The notes under the pieces were generated by a model. It had not been told where the DNA came from, made no database searches, and worked only from the letters and a program-made list of their open reading frames with translations. A stretch of DNA of 40,893 nucleotides, from positions 1 through 40,893 of the IMG/VR virus record IMGVR_UViG_3300032401_000027; one strand, 5' to 3'. The position numbers and the translations under genes are program-made. Positions within the stretch are counted from its first letter, which is position 1. Each line of letters starts with the position of its first letter. This document shows positions 1 through 6,385 of the stretch, one piece after another. The stretch is from a virus.

Positions 1-522
1 GCTGAAAGTAATGGTGTTTCAGATTCTTTATGGTGTTTACGTGTTTTAGATGAGAAATACTTAAAAGAAAGGTGTTACTTAATGGCCGATATAGTTGAAA
101 GTGTAGCTTATTTGTATACTAAAGACGCTAAAGTGGAAGAATGTATAAAAGTAATTAAAGAATATGGTGCAGGTTTAATCACTATAGAGGAATTAAATAA
201 AAAAAGGAGTACTGTTTATCCTGATGCTTCTGCTGTTTATGCTTCTGCTGATGCTTCTGCTGTTTATGCTTCTGCTTATGCTGCTGTTGATGCTGTTGTT
301 GATGTTTATACTTATACTGCTGTTGATGCTTCTACTAAAGCTGTTGATGCTTCTTCTGCTTCTGCTTCTGCTTTTGCTGCTGTTTATGCTTCTGCTTCTG
401 CTTCTGCTTTTGCTGCTGTTTATGCTTCTGCTTCTGCTGATGCTTATGCTTTATCTGCTACTTCTGCTGCTGCTGTTGAAAGAGAAAAGCAAAAAGCATT
501 GATAAAGAAATATTTAGGGTAA
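1..522 (+). CDS. Low-complexity Ser/Ala/Tyr/Val/Asp phage protein (5' end outside window)
   Basis: The frame is open from base 1, so the ATG at 82 (preceded by AAAGGTG) may be internal and the gene probably begins left of the window. The N-terminal part (DSLWCLRVLD, then a Cys-containing helix and GLITIEELNKKR) matches, from memory, the head of a widespread phage family. In that family a small helical domain is followed by an Ala/Tyr/Asp-rich tract and a basic tail. Here the tract (about bases 220-470) is built from GCTTCTGCT-like units coding ASA, VYA, VDA and FAA. The tail is EREKQKALIKKYLG. Function is unknown; the repeat tract could expand or contract by slippage. Family placement is an inference from layout. 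Confidence 0.65.
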   Translation, partial: AESNGVSDSLWCLRVLDEKYLKERCYLMADIVESVAYLYTKDAKVEECIKVIKEYGAGLITIEELNKKRSTVYPDASAVYASADASAVYASAYAAVDAVVDVYTYTAVDASTKAVDASSASASAFAAVYASASASAFAAVYASASADAYALSATSAAAVEREKQKALIKKYLG

Positions 523-574
523 AGTGCCATTTTCACTACTATTACATATATAATTTAAAGGAAGATTAAAGAAA

Positions 575-775
575 ATGACTAAAATAAATAAATTACTAAA
601 TTGGGTAAAATGTTTAATTATTATCTGTACAATATCAATAATTGCTGGTATGGTTATAGGGCATAAACTAGGTGTTGAAAGTGTTTGCACTCAATTAGAA
701 TACTATAAAACACCAAAAGAAACAGTATTACCTTGTTTTAAACAAGATAAAGAAATTATAACAAACGAGGAATAA
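575..775 (+). CDS. Small single-pass membrane protein
   Basis: A 66-residue protein with a short basic N-terminus (KINKLLNWVK), one hydrophobic segment at about residues 13-32, and a polar C-terminal tail with two Cys. A good ribosome site (AAAGGAAG) lies upstream. By the positive-inside rule the N-terminus is probably cytoplasmic. Its last codons contain the ribosome binding site of the next gene (GAGGA), so the two are probably translationally coupled. No family recognised. Confidence 0.6.
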   Translation: MTKINKLLNWVKCLIIICTISIIAGMVIGHKLGVESVCTQLEYYKTPKETVLPCFKQDKEIITNEE

Positions 776-780
776 AAAAA

Positions 781-1131
781 ATGAGTGGAAAAATATGGCT
801 TCAAGAGCAAAAAGCTAAAGGAATTGCTAACCCTTACACAAAAATTTATGTAATAGATAAAAAAACAGATAAAATAGTATTAGAAGATAAAAATATCTCT
901 GATGTAGAACACAATAAGAAAATAAAAGAAATAGAAGATTCTTGTAAGAATCCTAGAAAGGATTATATTTTTATAGAACTAGGACAAAGTCCCCATACAG
1001 ACGTGGAACTAATAAAGAAATACAGTTTATGGGAAGAACATTCTAAATTAAAGCGGTATTGGATTAACGACGCTATTTCTCATTATATGAACGAACTAAA
1101 AAAGTACCCAAGAATAACAAACGAGGAATAA
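781..1131 (+). CDS. Hypothetical protein, 116 aa
   Basis: A soluble, Lys/Glu-rich protein. The N-terminal half looks like a beta-rich fold (TKIYVIDKKTDKIVLED) and the C-terminal half is helical. It starts 5 bp after the preceding stop, using a GAGGA site inside the upstream gene. Its own 3' end repeats the same 20-bp junction sequence found at the end of the upstream gene, and both proteins end in ITNEE. No family recognised. Confidence 0.6.
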   Translation: MSGKIWLQEQKAKGIANPYTKIYVIDKKTDKIVLEDKNISDVEHNKKIKEIEDSCKNPRKDYIFIELGQSPHTDVELIKKYSLWEEHSKLKRYWINDAISHYMNELKKYPRITNEE

Positions 1132-1137
1132 AAGAAA

Positions 1138-1338
1138 ATGAGTAAAGAAAAAGAAATATTAAACATTGACAATGAAGAAAAAGGAATGTTAAATGTTGAC
1201 TATGAAGAAACAGCAGATGATATTAAACTACAATCTATTATTGACTTAGAAAAAGAAAGATTAAATAGTAAAAATAATATCTTTACAATTAAGAAAAGAA
1301 GGTTTATAAATGTTAATACATCAAGTAAGGCAACTTAA
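1138..1338 (+). CDS. Hypothetical acidic small protein, 66 aa
   Basis: Acidic N-terminal two thirds (ILNIDNEEKGMLNVDYEE holds two similar N-x-D-x-E-E segments) followed by a basic end (IKKRRF). It is expressed from the GAGGA site embedded in the end of the previous gene. Its 3' end overlaps the start of the next small membrane protein by 29 bases. No family recognised. Confidence 0.5.
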   Translation: MSKEKEILNIDNEEKGMLNVDYEETADDIKLQSIIDLEKERLNSKNNIFTIKKRRFINVNTSSKAT

Positions 1339-1486
1339 ATATACAAAATGTTATTGTTTTGCTTGTATAAAGTTAAGAAAGCAAATATACATACAAAAAG
1401 TTAATAGTAGAATAAACACTTGTGTATTGTTTGTTTTTGTAACCTTATATGCTGGTTTTATTTGTTTAATGTTAATTAGAGGTTAA
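1310..1486 (+). CDS. Small membrane protein with CxCxxC motif, 58 aa
   Basis: This short frame starts at ATG 1310 with AAGAAGG 8-10 bases upstream and ends at TAA 1486, four bases before the next start. It has a basic N-terminus, a CYCFAC motif (C-x-C-x-x-C, residues 14-19) and one C-terminal hydrophobic segment (about residues 38-55). The next-but-one gene at 1969 has the same arrangement, CSCQGC followed by a transmembrane helix, which supports this being a real gene. The Cys could bind zinc or iron. Function unknown. Confidence 0.5.
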   Translation: MLIHQVRQLKYTKCYCFACIKLRKQIYIQKVNSRINTCVLFVFVTLYAGFICLMLIRG

Positions 1487-1489
1487 AAA

Positions 1490-1966
1490 ATGACTATAGA
1501 AAATTATGTAAAAGCTAAAAATACTGTTATTACAGTTTATAATAGTTTAGTACCAGAATTAATAAATTACTTTAATAATAATGTAGTAAAAAGCAAAGTT
1601 AATGGAAATTTATTTAAGAAAGATTTAGATGCTATAAACGCTATTATAAAACCATACCTTAATGAAAGTATAATAATTACTCTTAGGGGGAGGGAGGATA
1701 ATTTTAAACGTAGAAGAGTACATATAAAAACATCCGATAACAATTCTGGATATTATTATCATGCTGCAATACCTATGGAAGGCTGGTATTTAGATAATAA
1801 GGACTTTAAGCCTATGGAGTATGTAACAAAAGAAATAGTATTAAAATGGATTGAAGAAAAAGATGCAATAGAACAAGAACTAGCTGAATTATATAAAAAT
1901 ATCAAAGAAATAAAAACTACAAGGTTAAATGTAATACAAGATAAATTAGATATACCAAGGTGTTAA
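1490..1966 (+). CDS. Hypothetical protein, 158 aa
   Basis: Helical N-terminus, a central beta-like segment (IIITLRGREDNFKRRRVHIKT, with a cluster of Arg) and a long Glu/Lys-rich C-terminal helix likely to form a coiled coil (about residues 112-150). The Arg cluster could contact nucleic acid, which is a guess. It starts three bases after the 58-aa gene. Its stop region (AAGG at 1957-1960) supplies the ribosome site for the next gene. No family recognised. Confidence 0.6.
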   Translation: MTIENYVKAKNTVITVYNSLVPELINYFNNNVVKSKVNGNLFKKDLDAINAIIKPYLNESIIITLRGREDNFKRRRVHIKTSDNNSGYYYHAAIPMEGWYLDNKDFKPMEYVTKEIVLKWIEEKDAIEQELAELYKNIKEIKTTRLNVIQDKLDIPRC

Positions 1967-1968
1967 AA

Positions 1969-2202
1969 ATGGGTAACGTTTATTATAAGAATTGTAGTTG
2001 CCAAGGCTGTTACAATTGGAGAGTAAAGTTTACTCACAAGAAAAAGAGAAAATTACCCATGTTTAAAATTGCAATTTTTTGGTTTATAATCGGATTTTTA
2101 CTAATGTCTGTTTATTTAGAAACTAGAAGCACTAATGAGAATTACTTAAGTGATAGTTTTTCTTCACTTTACAATTTACAAAATACTACAATAATTAGTT
2201 AA
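1969..2202 (+). CDS. Small membrane protein with CxCxxC motif, 77 aa
   Basis: A longer frame begins at GTG 1960, but ATG 1969 is preferred because AAGG at 1957-1960 sits at the correct distance from it. The protein has a CSCQGC cysteine cluster near the N-terminus, a strongly basic stretch (KKKRK), a hydrophobic helix (FKIAIFWFIIGFLLMSVYL) and a polar tail. The layout resembles the 58-aa protein at 1310. Function unknown; a membrane-tethered metal-binding protein is plausible. Confidence 0.55.
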   Translation: MGNVYYKNCSCQGCYNWRVKFTHKKKRKLPMFKIAIFWFIIGFLLMSVYLETRSTNENYLSDSFSSLYNLQNTTIIS

Positions 2203-2292
2203 TAAATTACAAAAACTTAACTAAAACACTTAAGAAAAATAATTACATCTAAAGATTTTACTATAATTAAACTAAAATAACAATTAAACCTA

Positions 2293-2321
2293 TTGACAAT
2301 AGATAAAATATAAGGTAAATT
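2293..2321 (+). promoter_or_regulatory. Sigma70-like promoter
   Basis: TTGACA at 2293-2298, 17-bp spacer, TAAATT at 2316-2321. It sits in the 184-bp AT-rich gap in front of the DIP1984-like gene. The -35 is perfect and the -10 matches at 4 of 6 positions. Confidence 0.55.
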
Positions 2322-2386
2322 GTAATAACAAGATAAATACATAAAATTAACTAACTGTTTGATTTAACTTAATAAAGGTTTATAAA

Positions 2387-2905
2387 ATGAAAATAATTGA
2401 AGCATTAAAAGAACTACCATTAATTGAAAAGAAAATAATAAAAAATAATGAGCTACTACAAAAATATAGCTCTTATGCTTCCCATATGGGAAGTGAATTT
2501 AAAACAGAAAAAGAACAAACAGCAAAGGTAAATTCTATTATACAGTCAAATGAGGATTTAGTCAATAGATATTTACAACTTAAACGTATTTTAAGTTTAA
2601 CTAATGCAACTATTGAAGTTGAGATTAATAATATTAAATTGACTTTAATAGAATGGTTAACGTATAAAAATACTTGTTATAAACTTCTAATAGATACTTT
2701 TAATAATTTAAATATTGGAAATGCTGAATCACAACTAATGAAAAATAAACCTAACATTAAAGAAGGTGACAATTTAGGCGTAGTTAGGTGTTATGTAGAA
2801 AAAGATAGGTTATCAGCTAAAGAAAAGATACAAGATACTATGGATAAAATAGATGCTACACTAGAAATAGTTAATGCTACTACTGATTTAATAGAGGATA
2901 TATAA
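2387..2905 (+). CDS. DIP1984-like protein, 172 aa
   Basis: Helical protein whose layout recalls the DIP1984 (septicolysin-like) family. It has an N-terminal helix (IIEALKELPLIEKKI), then a long helix followed by a TNATIEVE turn, a WLTYKNTCYKLL helix, a beta-like stretch near GVVRCYVEK, and a final coiled coil (about 140-172). Such proteins occur in bacteria and phages with no firmly known role. It follows a promoter at 2293 and a good AAAGG site. Assignment is by pattern memory only. Confidence 0.45.
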   Translation: MKIIEALKELPLIEKKIIKNNELLQKYSSYASHMGSEFKTEKEQTAKVNSIIQSNEDLVNRYLQLKRILSLTNATIEVEINNIKLTLIEWLTYKNTCYKLLIDTFNNLNIGNAESQLMKNKPNIKEGDNLGVVRCYVEKDRLSAKEKIQDTMDKIDATLEIVNATTDLIEDI

Positions 2906-2938
2906 GAATACATAATGCTACTAGTCACATACGTTAAA

Positions 2939-3030
2939 AAGGGGCTAACGTGGAAAACTAATCACTTATACCACAACTTTAGTAGTATTATGTTTTGGCA
3001 TGGTATTAAGTTAATAAGTGAAAGCCCCTT
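2939..3030 (+). ncRNA. Structured RNA-like element with nested stems
   Basis: AAGGGGCT (2939-2946) pairs perfectly with AGCCCCTT (3023-3030). Inside it, TCACTTAT (2962-2969) pairs perfectly with ATAAGTGA (3014-3021). The GC-rich outer stem stands out in a very AT-rich intergenic stretch. There is no T-run after it as in a terminator, and it does not fold as a standard tRNA because no T arm sits beside the outer stem. It could be a small RNA or a 5' leader structure of the 44-aa gene at 3055. Confidence 0.4.
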
Positions 3031-3054
3031 AAATTTTAAATAAAGGTTATATAA

Positions 3055-3189
3055 ATGGAAAATTCAACAACTAAAGAACTTTTAGAGAGAGTTTTACCTT
3101 TTCTTGAGCAAGTAAGAACTGATATGTCGTATTATTTCTCATGGTTAGCTAATGGTAGAAGAAGCCAAAAGGAAAACAAGACATATTAA
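3055..3189 (+). CDS. Small hypothetical protein, 44 aa
   Basis: Short frame with ATG at 3055 and an AAAGG site in front. The product begins MENSTTKELLERVLPFLEQV and ends in a basic tail with RRSQKENK. It is probably one amphipathic helix plus an aromatic patch (MSYYFSWL). It directly follows the paired RNA element. The start context matches other genes here, which supports it; size limits certainty. Confidence 0.4.
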   Translation: MENSTTKELLERVLPFLEQVRTDMSYYFSWLANGRRSQKENKTY

Positions 3190-3233
3190 AGATATTAATA
3201 AACTAATTAATCAAATAAAAGCTAAAATAACTG

Positions 3234-3262
3234 TTGACTGACTAAAGATAGTTTGTTAAAAT
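3234..3262 (+). promoter_or_regulatory. Sigma70-like promoter
   Basis: TTGACT (3234-3239), 17-bp spacer, TAAAAT (3257-3262); five of six consensus bases in each box. The -10 overlaps the left arm of the inverted repeat, so a transcript would begin inside that repeat and run into the control region. Confidence 0.6.
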
Positions 3263-3293
3263 CAATTTAAAGGCACTTTTTAAGCCCATACAG
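3260..3293 (+). repeat. Inverted repeat, left arm (IR-L)
   Basis: Reverse complement of 8380-8413: 28 consecutive identical bases (3260-3287 versus 8386-8413), then one mismatch and five more matches (33 of 34). A few more bases match at the other edge if one indel is allowed. The two arms bracket about 5.1 kb. Each arm is itself an imperfect palindrome (GGC ... GCC around a T-run). Confidence 0.9.
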
Positions 3294-3473
3294 CAATAAG
3301 TTTAAGGTTTAGGTAGTTTCATATCAAAACTTACTTAAAGTAGCTTAGAAGGCTTTAAAATTAATAAAGTACATATATAACGTAAATTAGAAAATTAAGG
3401 CGTTATAAGTAACGTTAAACTTATATTAAAACAGTAATGAGTTTTGAACTCTCATAACGTAACCTTAGTGGTT

Positions 3474-3543
3474 AGTTTTAAGTTTTAAGTTTTAAGATTT
3501 AAGTATTATTTATTTAAGTTTTAAGGTTTAAGATATAAGTTTA
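3474..3543 (+). repeat. AT-rich 7-bp iterons (AGTTTTA type)
   Basis: Five tandem units at 3474-3508 (AGTTTTA three times, AGATTTA, AGTATTA). After an 8-bp gap come AGTTTTA, AGGTTTA, AGATATA and AGTTTA at 3517-3542. Phased AT-rich repeats of this kind are seen at DNA-unwinding elements of origins and at protein-binding arrays. Confidence 0.75.
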
Positions 3544-3885
3544 AAGAAAATCCAGATTAATGGTTAAGTCACCTTAGGCAACTTATAACCACTGGCTGTT
3601 ATGTATGTACAAAATAACTATTATTAGTGTAATTATAATTAATAGTAGCGTGCTTACATAAGTATTATGTAGCGGATGACTCGGACTGTTAACCCTCTTG
3701 GGTAACCTCTTAGGATGTGAAAAGCTGGTTATTAGTGATACTCTAAGGCTAACCTTACTTAGTGTATAATAGTTTAAATAATTATAGTTACACTTACAAT
3801 ATTTATTTTTAAGAGGGAAATTATAGTGGTTTTTCATTAACTAAAAATATTAGAGTAGTAAACAAAAGAAAAAAGAGGTTTCCAT

Positions 3886-4212
3886 ATGACATTAAGTAGT
3901 ATAATAGGACTAAACAAGTCTTACTGGGATTTAAAAAAGTTATTATCTGCTGTTTCAGATAAAAAAGAAGTTGGGAGGTATGCTTTAGATTTAATTGCTT
4001 TTCAACAAGATAAACTAACAAAAATAAAGAGTTCTTATGAGCCTTATGAAGAAGATTTTTTAGATTCTTTAGAATATGGAAAAGAAGTTGTAGTAGCTGC
4101 TTATGAAGTTCAAGTAGTGCAAGATGCTAATATATCTAAATTTGAAAAGAGTTTAGATAATACTATCCAATACTTAGTAGAAGAAAAAGAAGGAGAATTA
4201 TTAAATGACTGA
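3886..4212 (+). CDS. Hypothetical protein, 108 aa
   Basis: First gene inside the inverted-repeat cassette. It is an all-helical, acidic protein with an SYEPYEEDFLDSLEYGKE segment and a charged C-terminus. Ribosome site AGAGG lies in front of ATG 3886. It overlaps the next gene by 8 bases, implying coupled translation. No family recognised. Confidence 0.6.
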   Translation: MTLSSIIGLNKSYWDLKKLLSAVSDKKEVGRYALDLIAFQQDKLTKIKSSYEPYEEDFLDSLEYGKEVVVAAYEVQVVQDANISKFEKSLDNTIQYLVEEKEGELLND

Positions 4213-4798
4213 TGTTACTTTTGAAGAGTATTTATTAAAAAAATACGATATAAACCAGATAGAAGAAAAAGAAAATAAACAAAGAGTTTTAAGAAATAGT
4301 AGCTTTAGAGTAAGTTCTAAAGGGTTTAAAGAATTTTTCTTAACTGCACTTTTACTACGAAAAAAGGATTCAGAATCTTATATAAATGACATAAAACGTT
4401 CTACTGTAGAAATAGATTATTTATCTCATTACAACTATCTAAAAAAAAATACAACCGATAAAAAAACTCTTTTTGAATACCTCTTACGACAAGGAATAAG
4501 CCCCCTTGATGACGAGTACAATGCTCTTATCCATTGGAAAAAAGAAATTAATAACACAAACATATTTTTGCGTGAATTACAAAATTTAACAAAAGATTCA
4601 ATTGTATTAGAAATTAAAGAGAGTTTAATATTAAGTGATGTAATGGTAACCCTTTTAAAAAGATACTATCAAACTTTATTAAATGATTTTATAAATAATA
4701 AACAACTAATAACATCTATTAAAGATGATATAAAGAAATTTGATATGGTTATTAAATATGATAAAAGATTAATTAATTGTAAAATAATAACTATTTAA
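4205..4798 (+). CDS. Hypothetical protein, 197 aa
   Basis: Lys/Glu/Asn-rich, predominantly helical, without signal or transmembrane segments. A strong GAAGGAG site precedes the start, which overlaps the 108-aa gene. The end of the gene faces a near-consensus promoter on the opposite strand (4835-4863) that would transcribe it antisense. No family recognised. Confidence 0.6.
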   Translation: MTDVTFEEYLLKKYDINQIEEKENKQRVLRNSSFRVSSKGFKEFFLTALLLRKKDSESYINDIKRSTVEIDYLSHYNYLKKNTTDKKTLFEYLLRQGISPLDDEYNALIHWKKEINNTNIFLRELQNLTKDSIVLEIKESLILSDVMVTLLKRYYQTLLNDFINNKQLITSIKDDIKKFDMVIKYDKRLINCKIITI

Positions 4799-4834
4799 TA
4801 ATAAACTATTAACTAATCTAAATAATATGTATAT

Positions 4835-4863
4835 ATTATAACATATTTTTAGGTAAAAGTCAA
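4835..4863 (-). promoter_or_regulatory. Leftward near-consensus promoter, antisense to upstream genes
   Basis: Read on the minus strand: TTGACT (4863-4858), 17-bp spacer, TATAAT (4840-4835), with an extended -10 (TGTTATAAT). No leftward gene follows; the transcript would run antisense through the 197-aa and 108-aa genes towards the control region. Confidence 0.55.
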
Positions 4864-4908
4864 TAGAAATTTATTTGCTTTAAAATACAATAACTTAAAG
4901 GTTTAATT

Positions 4909-6372
4909 ATGGTTAAAAAACTTGATAAAATTTATATAAGAGAAAGGATAGACTTTTTAAACACCTTAAAACGTAGGGGAAGTACTCAACTCGTTTCAAA
5001 AGTAGGGGATACTCAAAAAGGTATAGATTATTTTAATGAATTAAAGATACATTTTAGAAAACAAGGGTATTCTAATACACAAACAAAAAGAATGTTAGGG
5101 GTTTTGTTAGGAGAAAAAAAACTTATTACCTCTGCACTTGTTAAACGTAAACTAACCCCTTGTGTGTTTAGAAAAGATATGTTAAGTACATATAAGAAAT
5201 ATTACCCTATTTACTTAACTGCTTTACACCCTGCAAACTATTTTACTACTTTAACAAAACTTTCAAAAGATAATACATTACTCTTTGATGGGCTTAAATT
5301 TAGTATAAGAGAGCATATAGTCCCAACAGGCAACATACATTATAAATTGTATGATGATTTAGGGCTAGAAATAAGAAAGAATGTATTACATAGTTATAGT
5401 ACAAGAATACAAGAATTTATACAGGATTTAAAATATAAAACAGAAGATGAAAAAGGTTTAATAAGTAGTCCATTAGATTTTGATTTACAGATGTTAAAAA
5501 TACCTAAAATAGATAAAACTTTATATTTAGGTATAGAATTAGAAGTAGGTAGGAGATATAATTCACCTCATGATTTAGTTTCTAATGTGATAAAGGATTT
5601 AAACCCTAACAGAATAGAAAAAGGTACTTATGAATTTGCTTTTATAAAAAGTGATTCTTCTATCCCAATTGAAGTTTTTGGTTTTGAGATTGTATCAGCA
5701 CCAGCTACACTAGCTTATCATTCTACTGCTTGGAATAGATTTTTTGAAAATAGTGCAAACTATTTAAGAAGCTATACAATAGAGAAATGCGGGATGCACA
5801 TTCATTTGTCAAGAGATGCTTTTGGTGCGGATAAATGTAGCTCTAAATTACATCAAGGGAAATTTGTAAGGTTTTATAATATGGCTTCTAATAAGAAATT
5901 TTTAGAAATGATTGCTGGAAGAGTACAAAATAATTACTGTATTACTCAAGACTCTAAAAAAATCACTAAAGTAGTAAAAGTACAAAAAACTAATAATAAA
6001 AAAGAGCTTCTACTTTTAGGACAAGGGGAAGAAAGAAATGTTGCTGTTAATTTGTTAAATACTACTACTTTAGAGGTTAGAATTTTTAAAGGTAATTGTA
6101 AAAAAGAAGGATTCTTTAAAAATATAGAGTTTGTACATTCAACTTTCTATTTTACTTTACAAAGTGGTGTTTCAGAAAAATCTTTAAACTATGAAACTTA
6201 TTTAAAATGGTTAAAAGAGCCTTCGCAAAAAGGCACTTATCCTAACTTACTTAAATGGTTAGTAGCAAGGGAAGAAATAGAGGTTAAACATATTAATTTA
6301 ACTAATAAAATTAATAGAAAAACTAATGGTAAACAAAGCTTATTAAAAGATTATATACAATCAGTAGCATAA
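4909..6372 (+). CDS. Amidoligase-like enzyme (Amidoligase_2 family)
   Basis: The C-terminal two thirds carry the signature of the putative amidoligase family, COOH-NH2 ligases with a glutamine-synthetase-like fold: GIELE at 208-212, KCGMHIHLS at 293-301 (H297, H299), and a VNLLNTTTLEVRIFKGN strand with E389 and R391. Members are predicted to join a carboxylate to an amine using ATP. The first 200 residues are helical and unrecognised. The gene sits 13 bp before a class II glutamine amidotransferase, a pairing described for this family. The pair probably makes or consumes an amide on a small molecule, peptide or wall component; the substrate cannot be read here. Start supported by AAAGG. Confidence 0.75.
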   Translation: MVKKLDKIYIRERIDFLNTLKRRGSTQLVSKVGDTQKGIDYFNELKIHFRKQGYSNTQTKRMLGVLLGEKKLITSALVKRKLTPCVFRKDMLSTYKKYYPIYLTALHPANYFTTLTKLSKDNTLLFDGLKFSIREHIVPTGNIHYKLYDDLGLEIRKNVLHSYSTRIQEFIQDLKYKTEDEKGLISSPLDFDLQMLKIPKIDKTLYLGIELEVGRRYNSPHDLVSNVIKDLNPNRIEKGTYEFAFIKSDSSIPIEVFGFEIVSAPATLAYHSTAWNRFFENSANYLRSYTIEKCGMHIHLSRDAFGADKCSSKLHQGKFVRFYNMASNKKFLEMIAGRVQNNYCITQDSKKITKVVKVQKTNNKKELLLLGQGEERNVAVNLLNTTTLEVRIFKGNCKKEGFFKNIEFVHSTFYFTLQSGVSEKSLNYETYLKWLKEPSQKGTYPNLLKWLVAREEIEVKHINLTNKINRKTNGKQSLLKDYIQSVA

Positions 6373-6385
6373 AGGATAAAAAATT

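Larger units (their letters stand above)
3190..3885. other. Gene-free control region (about 700 bp)
   Basis: No convincing gene on either strand. It holds a sigma70-like promoter (3234-3262), the left arm of a long inverted repeat (3260-3293), AT-rich 7-bp iterons (3474-3543) and several hairpins: one around CCTTAGG near 3572, ACATAA/TTATGT near 3655, and GTTAACCC/GGGTAAC at 3688-3706. Such a mix fits a replication origin or regulatory hub, but that is inference. Confidence 0.5.

Noticed and set aside
224-502. Leu/Met-rich frame inside the low-complexity gene
   Set aside because: It is the frame-shifted reading of the GCTTCTGCT repeats; no ribosome site and an implausible composition.
3655-3720. 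Possible tRNA(Asn), from a CTGTTAA anticodon-like loop near 3685
   Set aside because: The flanking bases do not form an anticodon stem and no acceptor or T arm can be paired; the sequence forms a simple hairpin instead.
3583-4021. Two leftward frames of 84 and 66 residues
   Set aside because: They overlap the control region and a better-supported rightward gene, and show AT-rich random composition; the leftward promoter at 4835 could transcribe them, but no ribosome sites were seen.
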